A stretch of 64,000 nucleotides of DNA from Desulfosudis oleivorans Hxd3 (GCF_000018405.1 NC_009943.1:2607001-2671000); one strand, 5' to 3'. Positions 9,755 through 17,803 are shown, counted from the stretch's first letter. Made by a program: numbers and translations. Notes: generated by a model from the letters alone, not told the origin.

Positions 9755-10873
9755 ATGATGGATACAGCAGCAACAGCAGACAGGCAGCAGACCCTGCGAA
9801 TACGCCGGTTCCTGATGGCCTGTGCCTCATACCTGCTGTGGGGAATCATATGCATCTGCGCCTATTACGTTGGGCTGATGCGTATCACCATGGGTGTTTT
9901 GCTTGGACTGGGGTTTCTGGCGTTCCTGGTCAACCTCGCTTTTTACGGGCTGTTTGCTTCCGGTCTGAACAGACGGCTCAAAGATCCCAGCCTGACCGCC
10001 GCGCAGATGATCAGCGGCATCCTGTGGGTCACCATCATGGGCTACTGCTCGCACACGTCATTGCGGGGGAGCTATATCGCCCTCTACCTGATCGTTTTTG
10101 TGTTCGGCGTGTTCAAGCTCCGACTGCGGACCTTTTTCGTACTCACTTTTGTTGCCGCGGGCTCATACGGGACCTCCATGCTGCTGCTGGCGGTCAATGC
10201 GCCGGACGCGGTCGACCCCCACCTTGAAATCACCCGGACGGTGCTGCTGCTGGCCGTTCTGATGTGGTTCTCGCCGCTGGGCTACTACATCTACAACCTG
10301 CGCGCCAGGGCGGTGCAGGCCAATGTGGAACTCAAAGAGGCCCTGGGCACCATTGAACAGCTGGCCGTGCATGACGAGCTGACGAACGTCTATAACCGTC
10401 GCCAGATGTTCCGCGTACTAAACCGGGAAAAAGCCTTTGCCGACCGGACGGGCATGCCCTTTGTTGCCTGCCTGATGGACCTGGATGATTTCAAGCTCAT
10501 CAACGACACCTATGGTCATCTCTCCGGCGACACCATTCTCAGGGCCTTTGCCCAGACGATCAAGCATGATATCCGACGGGAGGATTACATCTTCCGGTAC
10601 GGCGGCGAAGAGTTCCTGGTTGTTTTTACCGGGACCCGCTGTCTTGCCAACAGCGCCGACTGTGCCCAGCGGCTGCGGGCGGCAACAGCCCGCCTCGCCT
10701 TCCCCGACATTTCCGATCAGGTCCGGGTGACCATCTCCATCGGCATGACCACCTACGAGCCCGGGGAAACCATTGACAGCCTGCTCTCCAGAGCCGACGC
10801 GGCCCTTTACAAGGCCAAGAAAAACGGAAAGAACCGGGTGGAATATACTGCGCCACCCCGGCGGACACCATAA
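9755..10873 (+). CDS. Membrane-bound diguanylate cyclase (GGDEF)
   Basis: A 372-residue protein predicted to make cyclic di-GMP from two GTP. The first about 190 residues contain hydrophobic segments that look like six membrane helices (for example YLLWGIICICAYYVGLM and LIVFVFGVFKLRLRTFFVLT), a possible sensor. The C-terminal GGDEF domain has the signature RYGGEEFLVVF and the helix DELTNVYNRRQMF. RRED five residues before GGEEF fits the RxxD inhibitory site, so feedback control by product is expected. The start is ATG ATG; the ribosome site is weak. It converges with the LysR gene. Confidence 0.93.
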   Translation: MMDTAATADRQQTLRIRRFLMACASYLLWGIICICAYYVGLMRITMGVLLGLGFLAFLVNLAFYGLFASGLNRRLKDPSLTAAQMISGILWVTIMGYCSHTSLRGSYIALYLIVFVFGVFKLRLRTFFVLTFVAAGSYGTSMLLLAVNAPDAVDPHLEITRTVLLLAVLMWFSPLGYYIYNLRARAVQANVELKEALGTIEQLAVHDELTNVYNRRQMFRVLNREKAFADRTGMPFVACLMDLDDFKLINDTYGHLSGDTILRAFAQTIKHDIRREDYIFRYGGEEFLVVFTGTRCLANSADCAQRLRAATARLAFPDISDQVRVTISIGMTTYEPGETIDSLLSRADAALYKAKKNGKNRVEYTAPPRRTP

Positions 10874-10891
10874 GACAGCCGGATCAATCCT

Positions 10892-11788
10892 TCATTTTGG
10901 CCTGTCTGCTGCAATGAGGGTGCAAAATGCATTTGCCGCCGGGGACTGGCTGCGGTCCCTGAGAAAGGCCAGGTAAAACACCCGGGTCAGTTTTACGCCC
11001 CGCAGGGCCAGGGCCTTTAACATACCGGCCCGTACATCCGCGGCCACCGCCATGGAAGACAGAACAGAAACACCGATACCGCTTTTAATCCCCTGGACCA
11101 CCGCCTCGGTGCTGCCGAGCTCGGCCACCACATTCAGCCCCTCAATACCTGCTCCACGGGCCGCCAGGCTCTCTTCCAGAGCGCTTCTTGTACCCGAACC
11201 CCGCTCCCGGACAATAAAGGGCTCCTTTGCCAGATCCGCCACCGCCACCGTTTTTCTCCCGGCCCAGGGATGGGATGCCGGCACCACCACCCGCATCTCA
11301 TCGGTAAGAAACGGCTGCTGAACGATCCGCCGGTCAGCGGTCCGGCCGCCGACCACCGCCAGCTCCGCCTTTCCGGAAAGAATGTCAAAAAAAACTTTTT
11401 CCGTATCACCGACCAGAAGACAGACCGTCACCTGGGGATAGGCCCGGCGGTATGCACCGATCAGGCCCGGCAGGATATGACCGGCGGGAATGGTGCTGCC
11501 GCCGATCACCAGCCGGCCGGCTACCCGGCCCTGATAGCCGGCCATCTCCGCCTCGATCCCGTCGTACCGGGCCAGCAGATCCGAAGCCTGCCGGTACAGC
11601 AGTTCCCCTGCCGGGGTCGGTGCCACAGACCGGCCCAACCGGTCGATCAACCGGCAGCCAAAATGATCCTCCAGGTCCTTCACATGACTGCTCACCGTGG
11701 GCTGGGAAAGACGGACACCCGCCGCCGCCCTTGAAAAACTCCGCAGCTCCACCACCTTGCAGAAGACGCGCAATCGCCAGAGATCCAT
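10892..11788 (-). CDS. LysR-type regulator paired with yedF (selenium-associated LysR)
   Basis: A 298-residue LysR-type transcription factor. Residues 2-60 are the winged helix-turn-helix (LWRLRVFCKVVELRSFSRAA and LSQPTVSSHVKDLEDHFGC). The remainder is a CysB/CysL-like periplasmic-binding-protein effector domain. It is divergent from yedF with a 126-bp shared region, the usual layout for a LysR protein and its target, and in several anaerobes a regulator of this type accompanies yedF in selenium loci; that link is from family knowledge, the effector is unknown. The ATG at 11788 follows GGAGG at a spacing of 5. Confidence 0.85.
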   Translation of the reverse strand: MDLWRLRVFCKVVELRSFSRAAAGVRLSQPTVSSHVKDLEDHFGCRLIDRLGRSVAPTPAGELLYRQASDLLARYDGIEAEMAGYQGRVAGRLVIGGSTIPAGHILPGLIGAYRRAYPQVTVCLLVGDTEKVFFDILSGKAELAVVGGRTADRRIVQQPFLTDEMRVVVPASHPWAGRKTVAVADLAKEPFIVRERGSGTRSALEESLAARGAGIEGLNVVAELGSTEAVVQGIKSGIGVSVLSSMAVAADVRAGMLKALALRGVKLTRVFYLAFLRDRSQSPAANAFCTLIAADRPK

Positions 11789-11914
11789 GACCACCTCCGT
11801 TGCATAGATTTTTCAGATACGTTGCAATGACATTATTAATCCTTCCGGTTTGACAAATCAATCGGACCGGGCAATAATTATTTTTGAATGTTCCTTTCTG
11901 ACCAAGGAGATGCC

Positions 11915-12508
11915 ATGACCCCCATCGACGCCCGGAATCTGGCCTGCCCGGGACCGGTTTTAGCGGCCAAGGCCTTTATTGAGCAGAACGACCCCAACCG
12001 CATCACCATTGTGGTGGACAATGAAGCAGCCCGGCAGAATGTCGAACGTTTTCTGTCCAGCCAGGGGTACGACATGCAGGTGGAACAATCAGACGACACA
12101 TGGACCATCACCGGTATTCGCAAATCCGGCGCTGCCTTTCAGGAAGAAAAAATTCCGGTCCGGGAGCACGGGAGCGCCACCCTGGTGCTGATTTCATCGG
12201 ACCGGCTGGGCCGGGGCGACGACGACCTGGGCGAAAAACTGATGGCCAGCTTCATCAAGACCTTGGAAGAGATGGGCACCGATCTCTGGCGCCTTGTATT
12301 TGTCAACAGCGGGGTCCGGCTGACCATTGACGGTTCCGCCGTTCTGCCGGACCTTCAAAAATATGAAGCCGCGGGAACTCGACTGCTGGTCTGCGGCACC
12401 TGCCTGACCCATTTTGACCTGATGGACCGGAAGCAGGTGGGGCAGACCACCAACATGCTGGACATCGTCACCGCCATGCAACTGGCGGAAAAGGTGATCG
12501 TGATCTGA
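11915..12508 (+). CDS. yedF: Sulfurtransferase-like selenium metabolism protein YedF
   Basis: A 197-residue protein with two parts. The N-terminal TusA-like domain has the CPxP motif with Cys11 (DARNLACPGPVLAAKAFI), the persulfide or selenide carrier residue. The C-terminal part is DsrE/DsrF-like and has a CGTC pair (LLVCGTCLTHF). This fusion is the form that occurs in genomes which use selenium, where a role in selenium delivery is proposed but not proven. The ATG at 11915 follows AAGGAG. The selenoprotein peroxiredoxin lies 1.7 kb downstream, which supports the selenium connection. Confidence 0.9.
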   Translation: MTPIDARNLACPGPVLAAKAFIEQNDPNRITIVVDNEAARQNVERFLSSQGYDMQVEQSDDTWTITGIRKSGAAFQEEKIPVREHGSATLVLISSDRLGRGDDDLGEKLMASFIKTLEEMGTDLWRLVFVNSGVRLTIDGSAVLPDLQKYEAAGTRLLVCGTCLTHFDLMDRKQVGQTTNMLDIVTAMQLAEKVIVI

Positions 12509-12593
12509 CCCTTCCGCGCCTCCTCCTCCCGGCCAGCCCTTCTGCGGATGCCCGTCTGCGGCGAATTTCAAGCCGGCTGCGACGCGCAATGTG

Positions 12594-12622
12594 TTGACTC
12601 CCCCCGGGCATCATACTATAGT
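12594..12622 (+). promoter_or_regulatory. Sigma-70 promoter for the thiolase gene
   Basis: TTGACT (12594-12599), a 17-nt spacer and TATAGT (12617-12622), giving a leader of about 60 nt before the ATG at 12688. Strong match to the consensus. Confidence 0.8.
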
Positions 12623-12687
12623 GACCTTTGCGTTTTTTCGCAAAATCGAACATTTGTTATATTTTTTCTACAAAGGAGGACTGTTTA

Positions 12688-13941
12688 ATGAAAGACGTTG
12701 TTATTGTATCCGCCTGCCGGACGGCCATTGGCGCGTTCGGGGGAACGTTGAAAAACATGCATGCCTCGCGTATTGCCAGTATTGCCATGAAAGAGGCCAT
12801 CCGCCGGGCCGGTATCGACGCCGGCATCATCGATGATATCCGGTTCGGCTGCTGCCTTGACCCCACCGATTCCATGAATGTCACCCGCACCGCGGCGCTG
12901 CTGGCCGGTATTCCCGACTCCGTGCCCGCCGTTACCATCAACCGGGTCTGCATCTCCGGCATGGAGGCCACGCTCAGCGGCATGGCCATGATTCAGGCGG
13001 GCATGGCCGACGTGCTGCTGACCGGCGGCGTGGAGCATATGTCCGGAGTGCCCTACGTGGTCCAGGACGCCCGGTGGGGATGCCGCCTTCAGGACACCAC
13101 CTTTGTGGATGCCCTGATCCGGGGACTTCACTGCGGTTCGCACATCATTCCCCACCCGGAAGACGGCCCGCTCAAGACAGGCGAACTGATCGAGCGGCTG
13201 AAAGGCAAGCCCTACATCATGGGCCACACCGCTGAAATGGTGGCCGAACTTTACAACATCAGCCGTGAAGAGATGGACGAGGTGGCCCTGCGCAGCCACA
13301 ACAACGTGGAACGGGCCACAAAGGAAGGCGATTTTGCCGAAGAGATCGTGCCCGTGGAGATTCCCCAGAAAAAGGGCAAGCCGCCGGTGATCTTCGACAA
13401 GGACGAACACTTCCGGCCCGGCCTGACCATGGAGCAGCTGACCAAGCTGCCCCCGGCCTTTGTGCCCGGCATCGGCAAGGTCACGGCCGGCAACTCCTCA
13501 GGGCTCAATGACGGGGCCGCGGCCATGGTCATCATGTCCGCGGACAAGGCAAAGGAATTGGGATTAAAACCCCTGGCAAAAATCGTTGCCAGCGGACGGG
13601 GGGCCTGCCATCCGTCGGTCATGGGCATCAGCCCGGTGCCGGCGGTCAAGAACATGTTTGACAAACATCCCGACCTCTCCCTGGACGCCTTTGAGCTCAT
13701 CGAGCTCAACGAGGCCTTTGCGGCCCAGTACCTGGGGTGTGAAAAAGAGCTGGGCTTAAACCGCGAGATCACCAATGTGAACGGATCGGGCATCGGTCTG
13801 GGACACCCTGTGGGATGCACCGGCGCGCGGATCATCGTCTCCCTGATCCATGCCATGAAAAAACGGGGCAAAAGCGTGGGTATGGCCACGCTCTGCGGCG
13901 GCGGCGGCGTCTCTATGGCAACGGCCGTGGAAATGTTGTAG
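12688..13941 (+). CDS. Thiolase (acetyl-CoA C-acyltransferase family)
   Basis: A 417-residue thiolase, condensing two acyl-CoA or cleaving a 3-ketoacyl-CoA. The nucleophilic Cys is in INRVCISGMEATLSG, where the usual CGSG or CASG is CISG. The catalytic His is in NEAFAAQYLG and GHPVGCTGARI supplies the second Cys and His. The ATG at 12688 follows AAGGAGG. Its length is slightly above the usual 390 because of an insert around residues 140-185. It has its own promoter and a strong terminator, so it is a single-gene unit. Substrate chain length cannot be read from the sequence; CISG suggests a divergent subfamily. Confidence 0.93.
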   Translation: MKDVVIVSACRTAIGAFGGTLKNMHASRIASIAMKEAIRRAGIDAGIIDDIRFGCCLDPTDSMNVTRTAALLAGIPDSVPAVTINRVCISGMEATLSGMAMIQAGMADVLLTGGVEHMSGVPYVVQDARWGCRLQDTTFVDALIRGLHCGSHIIPHPEDGPLKTGELIERLKGKPYIMGHTAEMVAELYNISREEMDEVALRSHNNVERATKEGDFAEEIVPVEIPQKKGKPPVIFDKDEHFRPGLTMEQLTKLPPAFVPGIGKVTAGNSSGLNDGAAAMVIMSADKAKELGLKPLAKIVASGRGACHPSVMGISPVPAVKNMFDKHPDLSLDAFELIELNEAFAAQYLGCEKELGLNREITNVNGSGIGLGHPVGCTGARIIVSLIHAMKKRGKSVGMATLCGGGGVSMATAVEML

Positions 13942-13970
13942 TTCGAAAATTTTATTGTGTCCATTTGACC

Positions 13971-14006
13971 TCAGGCGGAACAACCAATGACCGTTGTTCC
14001 GCCTGA
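13971..14006 (+). terminator. Rho-independent terminator after the thiolase gene
   Basis: A perfect 14-bp stem (TCAGGCGGAACAAC 13971-13984 with its complement 13993-14006) and an 8-nt loop, followed by GCCTTTTACC. It begins about 30 nt after the stop codon. Confidence 0.85.
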
Positions 14007-14132
14007 GCCTTTTACCGTCTGTCGGTATCAATAAACAACGAGGGGTAGTGCCGACAGCTATTTCACATATCGGGAACAACAGGCGCCCTCTTCTTGTTGC
14101 CTGCGAGTCACCAGCCCCCAGCCCGCTTTCGA

Positions 14133-14161
14133 TTGACTCTTTTTGAAAAAATCGAAATAAT
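14133..14161 (+). promoter_or_regulatory. Sigma-70 promoter for the selenoprotein peroxiredoxin
   Basis: TTGACT (14133-14138), a 17-nt spacer and AATAAT (14156-14161), five of six bases matching in each box. The first candidate start codon is 97 nt downstream. Confidence 0.75.
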
Positions 14162-14258
14162 GGGAAAAACAGGTTCCCTGCACCGTAGCAGAAGAAGCCG
14201 GATGACCCATAACGATTCGCGATCATCGTCGGCACCCGGCGAAAAAAGGAGGTTGCAA

Positions 14259-14981
14259 ATGCCAAAAGAGGAAAAGGTAGGATGCGCCCGCCCCACCGGC
14301 GGCGTGGTAGGACAGAAAAAAACCGAGGAGAACAAAGAGACAACCGCATCACCCGCCAAGGAGGTGAGACCCATGATTCAGGTAGGAAAACCAGCCCCCG
14401 ACTTTGTAGCGCCCGCGTATCACAAAGGCAAATTCACATCCGTCAAACTTTCCGACTACCTGGGCAAATGGGTGGTGCTCTGCCTGTACCCGGGTGACTT
14501 CACCTTTGTCTGAGCGACCGAAATTGCGGCGGTCGCCGCGAACCACAAGGCCTTTCAGAAGCTGGGAGTGGAACTTTTTTCCATGAGCGTGGACAGTGTG
14601 TTTGTGCACAAGATGTGGAACGACAATGAGCTGACGAAAATGGTCAAGGGCGGTATTCCCTTTCCCATGCTCTCCGACGGCGGCGGCAAGGTCGGCACAG
14701 CCTACGGCGTCTATGATGAAGATGCCGGGGTAGAAAACCGGGGGCGGTTCATCATTGATCCGGACGGTGTGATTCAGGCTTACGAAGTGCTCACCCCGCC
14801 GGTGGGCCGGCACGTGGCCGAAACCCTGCGGCAGATTCAGGCCTTTCAACTGGTTCGAAAATCCAAAGGCAGCGAGGCCACACCCTCCGGGTGGAAGCCG
14901 GGTAAACTAACTCTCAAGCCCTCTCCTGACCTGGTCGGCAAGGTGTGGGAGGTGTGGGAGACCAAAATGGAGTCTGAGTAA
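14259..14981 (+). CDS. Selenocysteine-containing peroxiredoxin (in-frame UGA at 14511)
   Basis: AhpC/TSA-family peroxiredoxin that reduces peroxides. The reading frame stays open across a TGA at 14511-14513, placed exactly where the peroxidatic Cys belongs: [18 protein letters not shown], compared with the canonical DFTFVCPTE. Sec is residue 85 of the 240-residue long form, or 47 of a form starting at 14373. Both starts have excellent ribosome sites (AGGAGG before 14259, AAGGAGGTGA before 14373); the short form fits family length, the long form adds a Lys/Glu-rich leader with VGCARPTGG. The C-terminal resolving Cys is absent (ATPSGW instead of VCPAGW). A SECIS-like hairpin follows the UGA. 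Own promoter and terminator. Confidence 0.93.
14511..14541 (+). promoter_or_regulatory. UGA-Sec codon and bacterial SECIS-like hairpin
   Basis: The TGA at 14511 is followed 17 nt later by a GGTC loop (14531-14534) closed by TTGCGGC (14524-14530) and GCCGCGA (14535-14541), a 7-bp stem with one G-U pair. The GGUC apical loop and its distance match the E. coli fdhF SECIS, where the loop begins 18 nt after the UGA. An alternative, mutually exclusive fold pairs GCGACCG (14514-14520) with CGGTCGC (14530-14536). This element would recruit SelB with Sec-tRNA. Confidence 0.85.
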
Positions 14982-15010
14982 CACCGAATCCCGCTTTCAT
15001 GAGCCAACCG

Positions 15011-15048
15011 ACGATCCGTTGAAAGCACACATTCTTTCGACGGATCGT
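15011..15048 (+). terminator. Rho-independent terminator after the peroxiredoxin gene
   Basis: A 15-bp stem (ACGATCCGTTGAAAG 15011-15025 with CTTTCGACGGATCGT 15034-15048, one T-G pair) with an 8-nt loop, followed by TTTACTT. It starts 30 nt after the stop codon. Confidence 0.85.
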
Positions 15049-15123
15049 TTTACTTAAAGCGCCGCCCCCCTTTTTGCGGGACAAAGAGGGGCAGCGCGAG
15101 CCCCTTCAAAAAATTGCACGACC

Positions 15124-15669
15124 ATGAAAATCAGAAAACGGCTTGCCCTTTTACGTGAACAGCAGGACCTGTTAAAAAAGGGGCTGCGTAACACTCAACT
15201 GCACCGGCTCTTTGGAGAACGGATATTTTCCCACTCTCTCTGGGGATTTGAAAAGGAGGCCCTGGCCGGCGGACTTTCCCTCGGCCTTTTTATCGCCTTT
15301 ACCCCCACCATTCCCTTTCAGATGATTTTCTGCGTACTCGGCGCCATTTTCTTCCGGGTCAACCTGTTTGCCGCCCTGACCGCCTGCTGGGTGACCAACC
15401 CGCTGACAGCCCCTCCGATTTACCTGTCGGCCCACTGGCTCGGTCGCTTTCTTCTGGGCCAGTCAGAATTTCTGAAAACCATCATCTCCCTTTTCGGGTT
15501 CGGAGAAAAAATGGGCCGGCTGGTGGAACACACCGCCTACCTGTGGGCCGGTTCTCTTCTGTTTGCCATTGTCGCCGCCATCATCGGCAATCTGCTGGCC
15601 AAAAAGGGATGGGACCTGCTCCACCGGATAAAAGAAGGAAAACAGGAAGCAGAGAATAAAGCGGATTAA
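15124..15669 (+). CDS. DUF2062 membrane protein
   Basis: A 181-residue protein of the DUF2062 family. After a basic cytoplasmic N-terminus (MKIRKRLALLREQQ) come three or four hydrophobic segments, including GGLSLGLFIAFTPTIPFQMI, the family hallmark, FFRVNLFAALTACWVTNPLT and SLLFAIVAAIIGNLLA. The C-terminus is basic. Function is unknown in the family; proximity to lipid or envelope genes is common elsewhere but not here. No clear ribosome site precedes the ATG. It converges with the acyl-CoA dehydrogenase. Confidence 0.85.
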   Translation: MKIRKRLALLREQQDLLKKGLRNTQLHRLFGERIFSHSLWGFEKEALAGGLSLGLFIAFTPTIPFQMIFCVLGAIFFRVNLFAALTACWVTNPLTAPPIYLSAHWLGRFLLGQSEFLKTIISLFGFGEKMGRLVEHTAYLWAGSLLFAIVAAIIGNLLAKKGWDLLHRIKEGKQEAENKAD

Positions 15670-15683
15670 TTTTTCGCTATTTT

Positions 15684-15723
15684 CACAAAAAAAGGAAGAG
15701 GGGCGCGCAAAGCACGCCCCTCT
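15684..15723 (-). terminator. Terminator for the minus-strand acyl-CoA dehydrogenase
   Basis: The stem AGAGGGGCG (15697-15705) pairs with CGCCCCTCT (15715-15723); on the minus strand it is followed by TTCCTTTTTTTG. It lies between the convergent DUF2062 and dehydrogenase genes. Confidence 0.7.
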
Positions 15724-15732
15724 CAGGGGGGG

Positions 15733-15759
15733 ATGGTTGTGTAGGGGGTACACAACCAT
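15733..15759. repeat. Perfect 11-bp hairpin between convergent genes
   Basis: ATGGTTGTGTA (15733-15743), five G residues, then the exact complement (15749-15759). No U-run follows on either strand, so it is not a classical terminator. A second inverted repeat, CCGGTGGCCGA near 15815 with its complement near 15844, lies between it and the dehydrogenase stop; both could protect mRNA 3' ends. Confidence 0.6.
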
Positions 15760-15865
15760 TATATGAACAGCTGGCGCTGACACGGTGTGTCAGCGGGCCG
15801 GTCATTCCTTCTATCCGGTGGCCGAACCCCTTGCTGCGTTACGTCGGCCACCGGTTGTTTTCATC

Positions 15866-17683
15866 CTACTGCATGAACCCGTCTTCAGGAATCTCCATGA
15901 CAGCCGAAGTAAAGGTCTTGACACCGTCCATCTTGCCCATGGCCATGGGCAGCAGGGTCTGAATAAAGAACTGGGCGGTCTTGACCTGGCCCTGGTAGAA
16001 GGCCTCGTCCTTTTTCTTGGCGTTGCCGCTTGCCAGAGCCTTGGCCGCCACGGTGGCCCGCCACAGGTGCAGCCAGGCCATCACCACATCGCCGGTGACC
16101 TCCAGGAAGGGGGTGGCTGAACCAAAAGCATCCAGCACCTTTTCCGACATGGCGGTCTGGCCGATGGCCATGGCCACCTCACCCAGCTTGGCCGAAGCCT
16201 TTTCAACCGACTCGGCCAGCTCTTTTAAGCCATCCACGGCCTTTGCCTGGGCCACGGTGTTGCCCATCTCACCCATCAGATCCATGAGGGGCTTGCCGCC
16301 CTTCATGCCGAGCTTGCGGGCCAGCAGGTCCATGGCCTGGACCCCGTTGGTACCCTCGTAGATGCTGGTGATCTTGCAGTCGCGCACCAGCTGCTCCTGG
16401 GGATACTCCGCAATATAGCCGTAACCGCCGTATACCTGCATGCCGAGCACACACACTTCAAACCCCTTGTCCGTGCAGTATGCCTTGACCACCGGAATCA
16501 GGAACTCGATCAGGGCCTTGTACTTTTCCTTTTCATCCGACTCTTCCAGCACGCGCTCCATGTCGAAACACCGGGCAACGTAATAAAGCAGAGCCCGCAT
16601 GCCTTCAACATAGGATTTCATGACCAGCAGTTGCCGGCGTACATCCGGGTGCTTGATGATGTTGACCGACGGCGCATCGGCGTCCATGAACTTGAGAAGT
16701 TCGCGGCCCTGAATCCGCTCCTTGGCATAGGCAACCGCGTTGGCAAAAGAGGTGGCCCCCAGGGAGAAACCCTGAACACCAACACCGAAGCGGGCCTCGT
16801 TCATCATCAGGAACATGGCCTTCATGCCCTTGTTCTCCTGGCCCAGCAGGGTACCGATGCAGTTGCCCTTGCCGCCCAGGGTCAGCGAGCAGGTGGCGTT
16901 TCCGTGGATGCCCATCTTCTCTTCAATGCCGGTGCATACCACGTCGTTGAACTCGCCCAGGCTGCCGTCCGGATTGACCCGGTATTTGGGAACGATAAAC
17001 AGGGAGATGCCGCGGGTACCGGCGGGTGCACCCTCAATACGGGCCAGCACCGGATGAATAATGTTTTCCGTCATGTCATGCTCGCCCGCGGAGATGAAAA
17101 TCTTGTTACCGGTGATGGAGTAGGTGCCGTCGTCGTTCTTTTTCGCGGTGGTGGTCAGCGCACCCACGTCGGTGCCGGCATCGGGCTCGGTGAGCAGCAT
17201 GGTGCCGGCCCACTTGCCGGTATACATGTTTTTGACATAGATCTTTTTCTGCTCCTCGGTGCCCAGGGACTCAATCATCTTGGCGGCCCCGTGGGTCAGG
17301 CCGGGATACATCATGAAGGCCATGCTGGCGCCTGAGAAGAACTCGGCCGCCGCCAGGTTGAGCACGTTGGGCATGCCCTGGCCGCCGAACTCGGGATCTT
17401 CCGATGCCCCGATCCATTCGCCTTCGCAATACAGATCAAAAATCCGCTTGAAAGATTCGGGTGTCTTGACCTGGCCGTTTTCAAACACGCACCCCTTGTC
17501 CCCTTCCTCGTTGGCGGGAAGGATCTCTTTGAGTGCGAAATTCCGGGCCTCGGAAACCACCATATCAATGGTTTTCCGGTTGAAGTCGGCAAACAGTTCG
17601 TGTTTGGAAAGTTCTTCCACATTAAGCATTTCATGCAGGACAAAATCCACATCCCTGCGGCCTGAAAGTGTTCCCTGTGCCAT
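15866..17683 (-). CDS. Long-form acyl-CoA dehydrogenase (about 600 residues, with C-terminal extension)
   Basis: A 605-residue FAD-dependent acyl-CoA dehydrogenase of the long group that includes 3-methylmercaptopropionyl-CoA dehydrogenase (DmdC) and many fatty acyl-CoA dehydrogenases of sulfate reducers. An N-terminal dehydrogenase leader is followed by FAD/acyl-CoA signatures MLLTEPDAGTDVG, YSITGNKIFISAGEHD, MNEARFGVGVQGFSLG and the C-terminal GYGYIAEYPQEQLVRDCKI, where the catalytic Glu and the ITSIYEGTNGVQAMDLL signature lie. A C-terminal about 120-residue helical extension follows. Start at 17683 with AAGGAG. Two FadR-like operators overlap its transcription start, so induction by acyl-CoA is likely. 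Exact substrate unknown. Confidence 0.93.
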   Translation of the reverse strand: MAQGTLSGRRDVDFVLHEMLNVEELSKHELFADFNRKTIDMVVSEARNFALKEILPANEEGDKGCVFENGQVKTPESFKRIFDLYCEGEWIGASEDPEFGGQGMPNVLNLAAAEFFSGASMAFMMYPGLTHGAAKMIESLGTEEQKKIYVKNMYTGKWAGTMLLTEPDAGTDVGALTTTAKKNDDGTYSITGNKIFISAGEHDMTENIIHPVLARIEGAPAGTRGISLFIVPKYRVNPDGSLGEFNDVVCTGIEEKMGIHGNATCSLTLGGKGNCIGTLLGQENKGMKAMFLMMNEARFGVGVQGFSLGATSFANAVAYAKERIQGRELLKFMDADAPSVNIIKHPDVRRQLLVMKSYVEGMRALLYYVARCFDMERVLEESDEKEKYKALIEFLIPVVKAYCTDKGFEVCVLGMQVYGGYGYIAEYPQEQLVRDCKITSIYEGTNGVQAMDLLARKLGMKGGKPLMDLMGEMGNTVAQAKAVDGLKELAESVEKASAKLGEVAMAIGQTAMSEKVLDAFGSATPFLEVTGDVVMAWLHLWRATVAAKALASGNAKKKDEAFYQGQVKTAQFFIQTLLPMAMGKMDGVKTFTSAVMEIPEDGFMQ

Positions 17684-17737
17684 AACCTGTTCTCCTTTAT
17701 GATAAAAAATTATGTACCGGCACATGTGCCGTATAAA

Positions 17738-17774
17738 TGAATGAATACTCACTCAATGAATGAAGACTCATTCA
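17738..17774. promoter_or_regulatory. Two tandem FadR-type (TetR family) operators
   Basis: Box 1 is TGAATGA-ATAC-TCACTCA (17738-17755) and box 2 is TGAATGA-AGAC-TCATTCA (17757-17774), the latter a perfect 7-bp inverted repeat extending to 9 bp. Both match the Bacillus FadR consensus TGAATGA-N4-TCATTCA, box 1 with one mismatch. The centres are 19 bp apart. They lie immediately downstream of the -10 box, an ideal site for repression. Confidence 0.8.
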
Positions 17775-17803
17775 TTTTTAGCAGGGGTTTTTTCCGTTGT
17801 CAA
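17775..17803 (-). promoter_or_regulatory. Sigma-70 promoter of the long acyl-CoA dehydrogenase gene
   Basis: On the minus strand TTGACA (17803-17798), a 17-nt spacer and TAAAAA (17780-17775). The two FadR-type boxes follow directly, covering the expected start point. Confidence 0.7.

Noticed and set aside
14511-14513. TGA as a nonsense mutation making a broken peroxiredoxin gene
   Set aside because: The frame, codon use and homology continue unchanged after it, the TGA is exactly at the peroxidatic Cys, and a GGUC-loop hairpin follows. Selenocysteine explains all of this.
15733-15759. Perfect hairpin as a Rho-independent terminator
   Set aside because: No U-run follows on either strand; the neighbouring hairpin at 15697-15723 has one on the minus strand and fits better.
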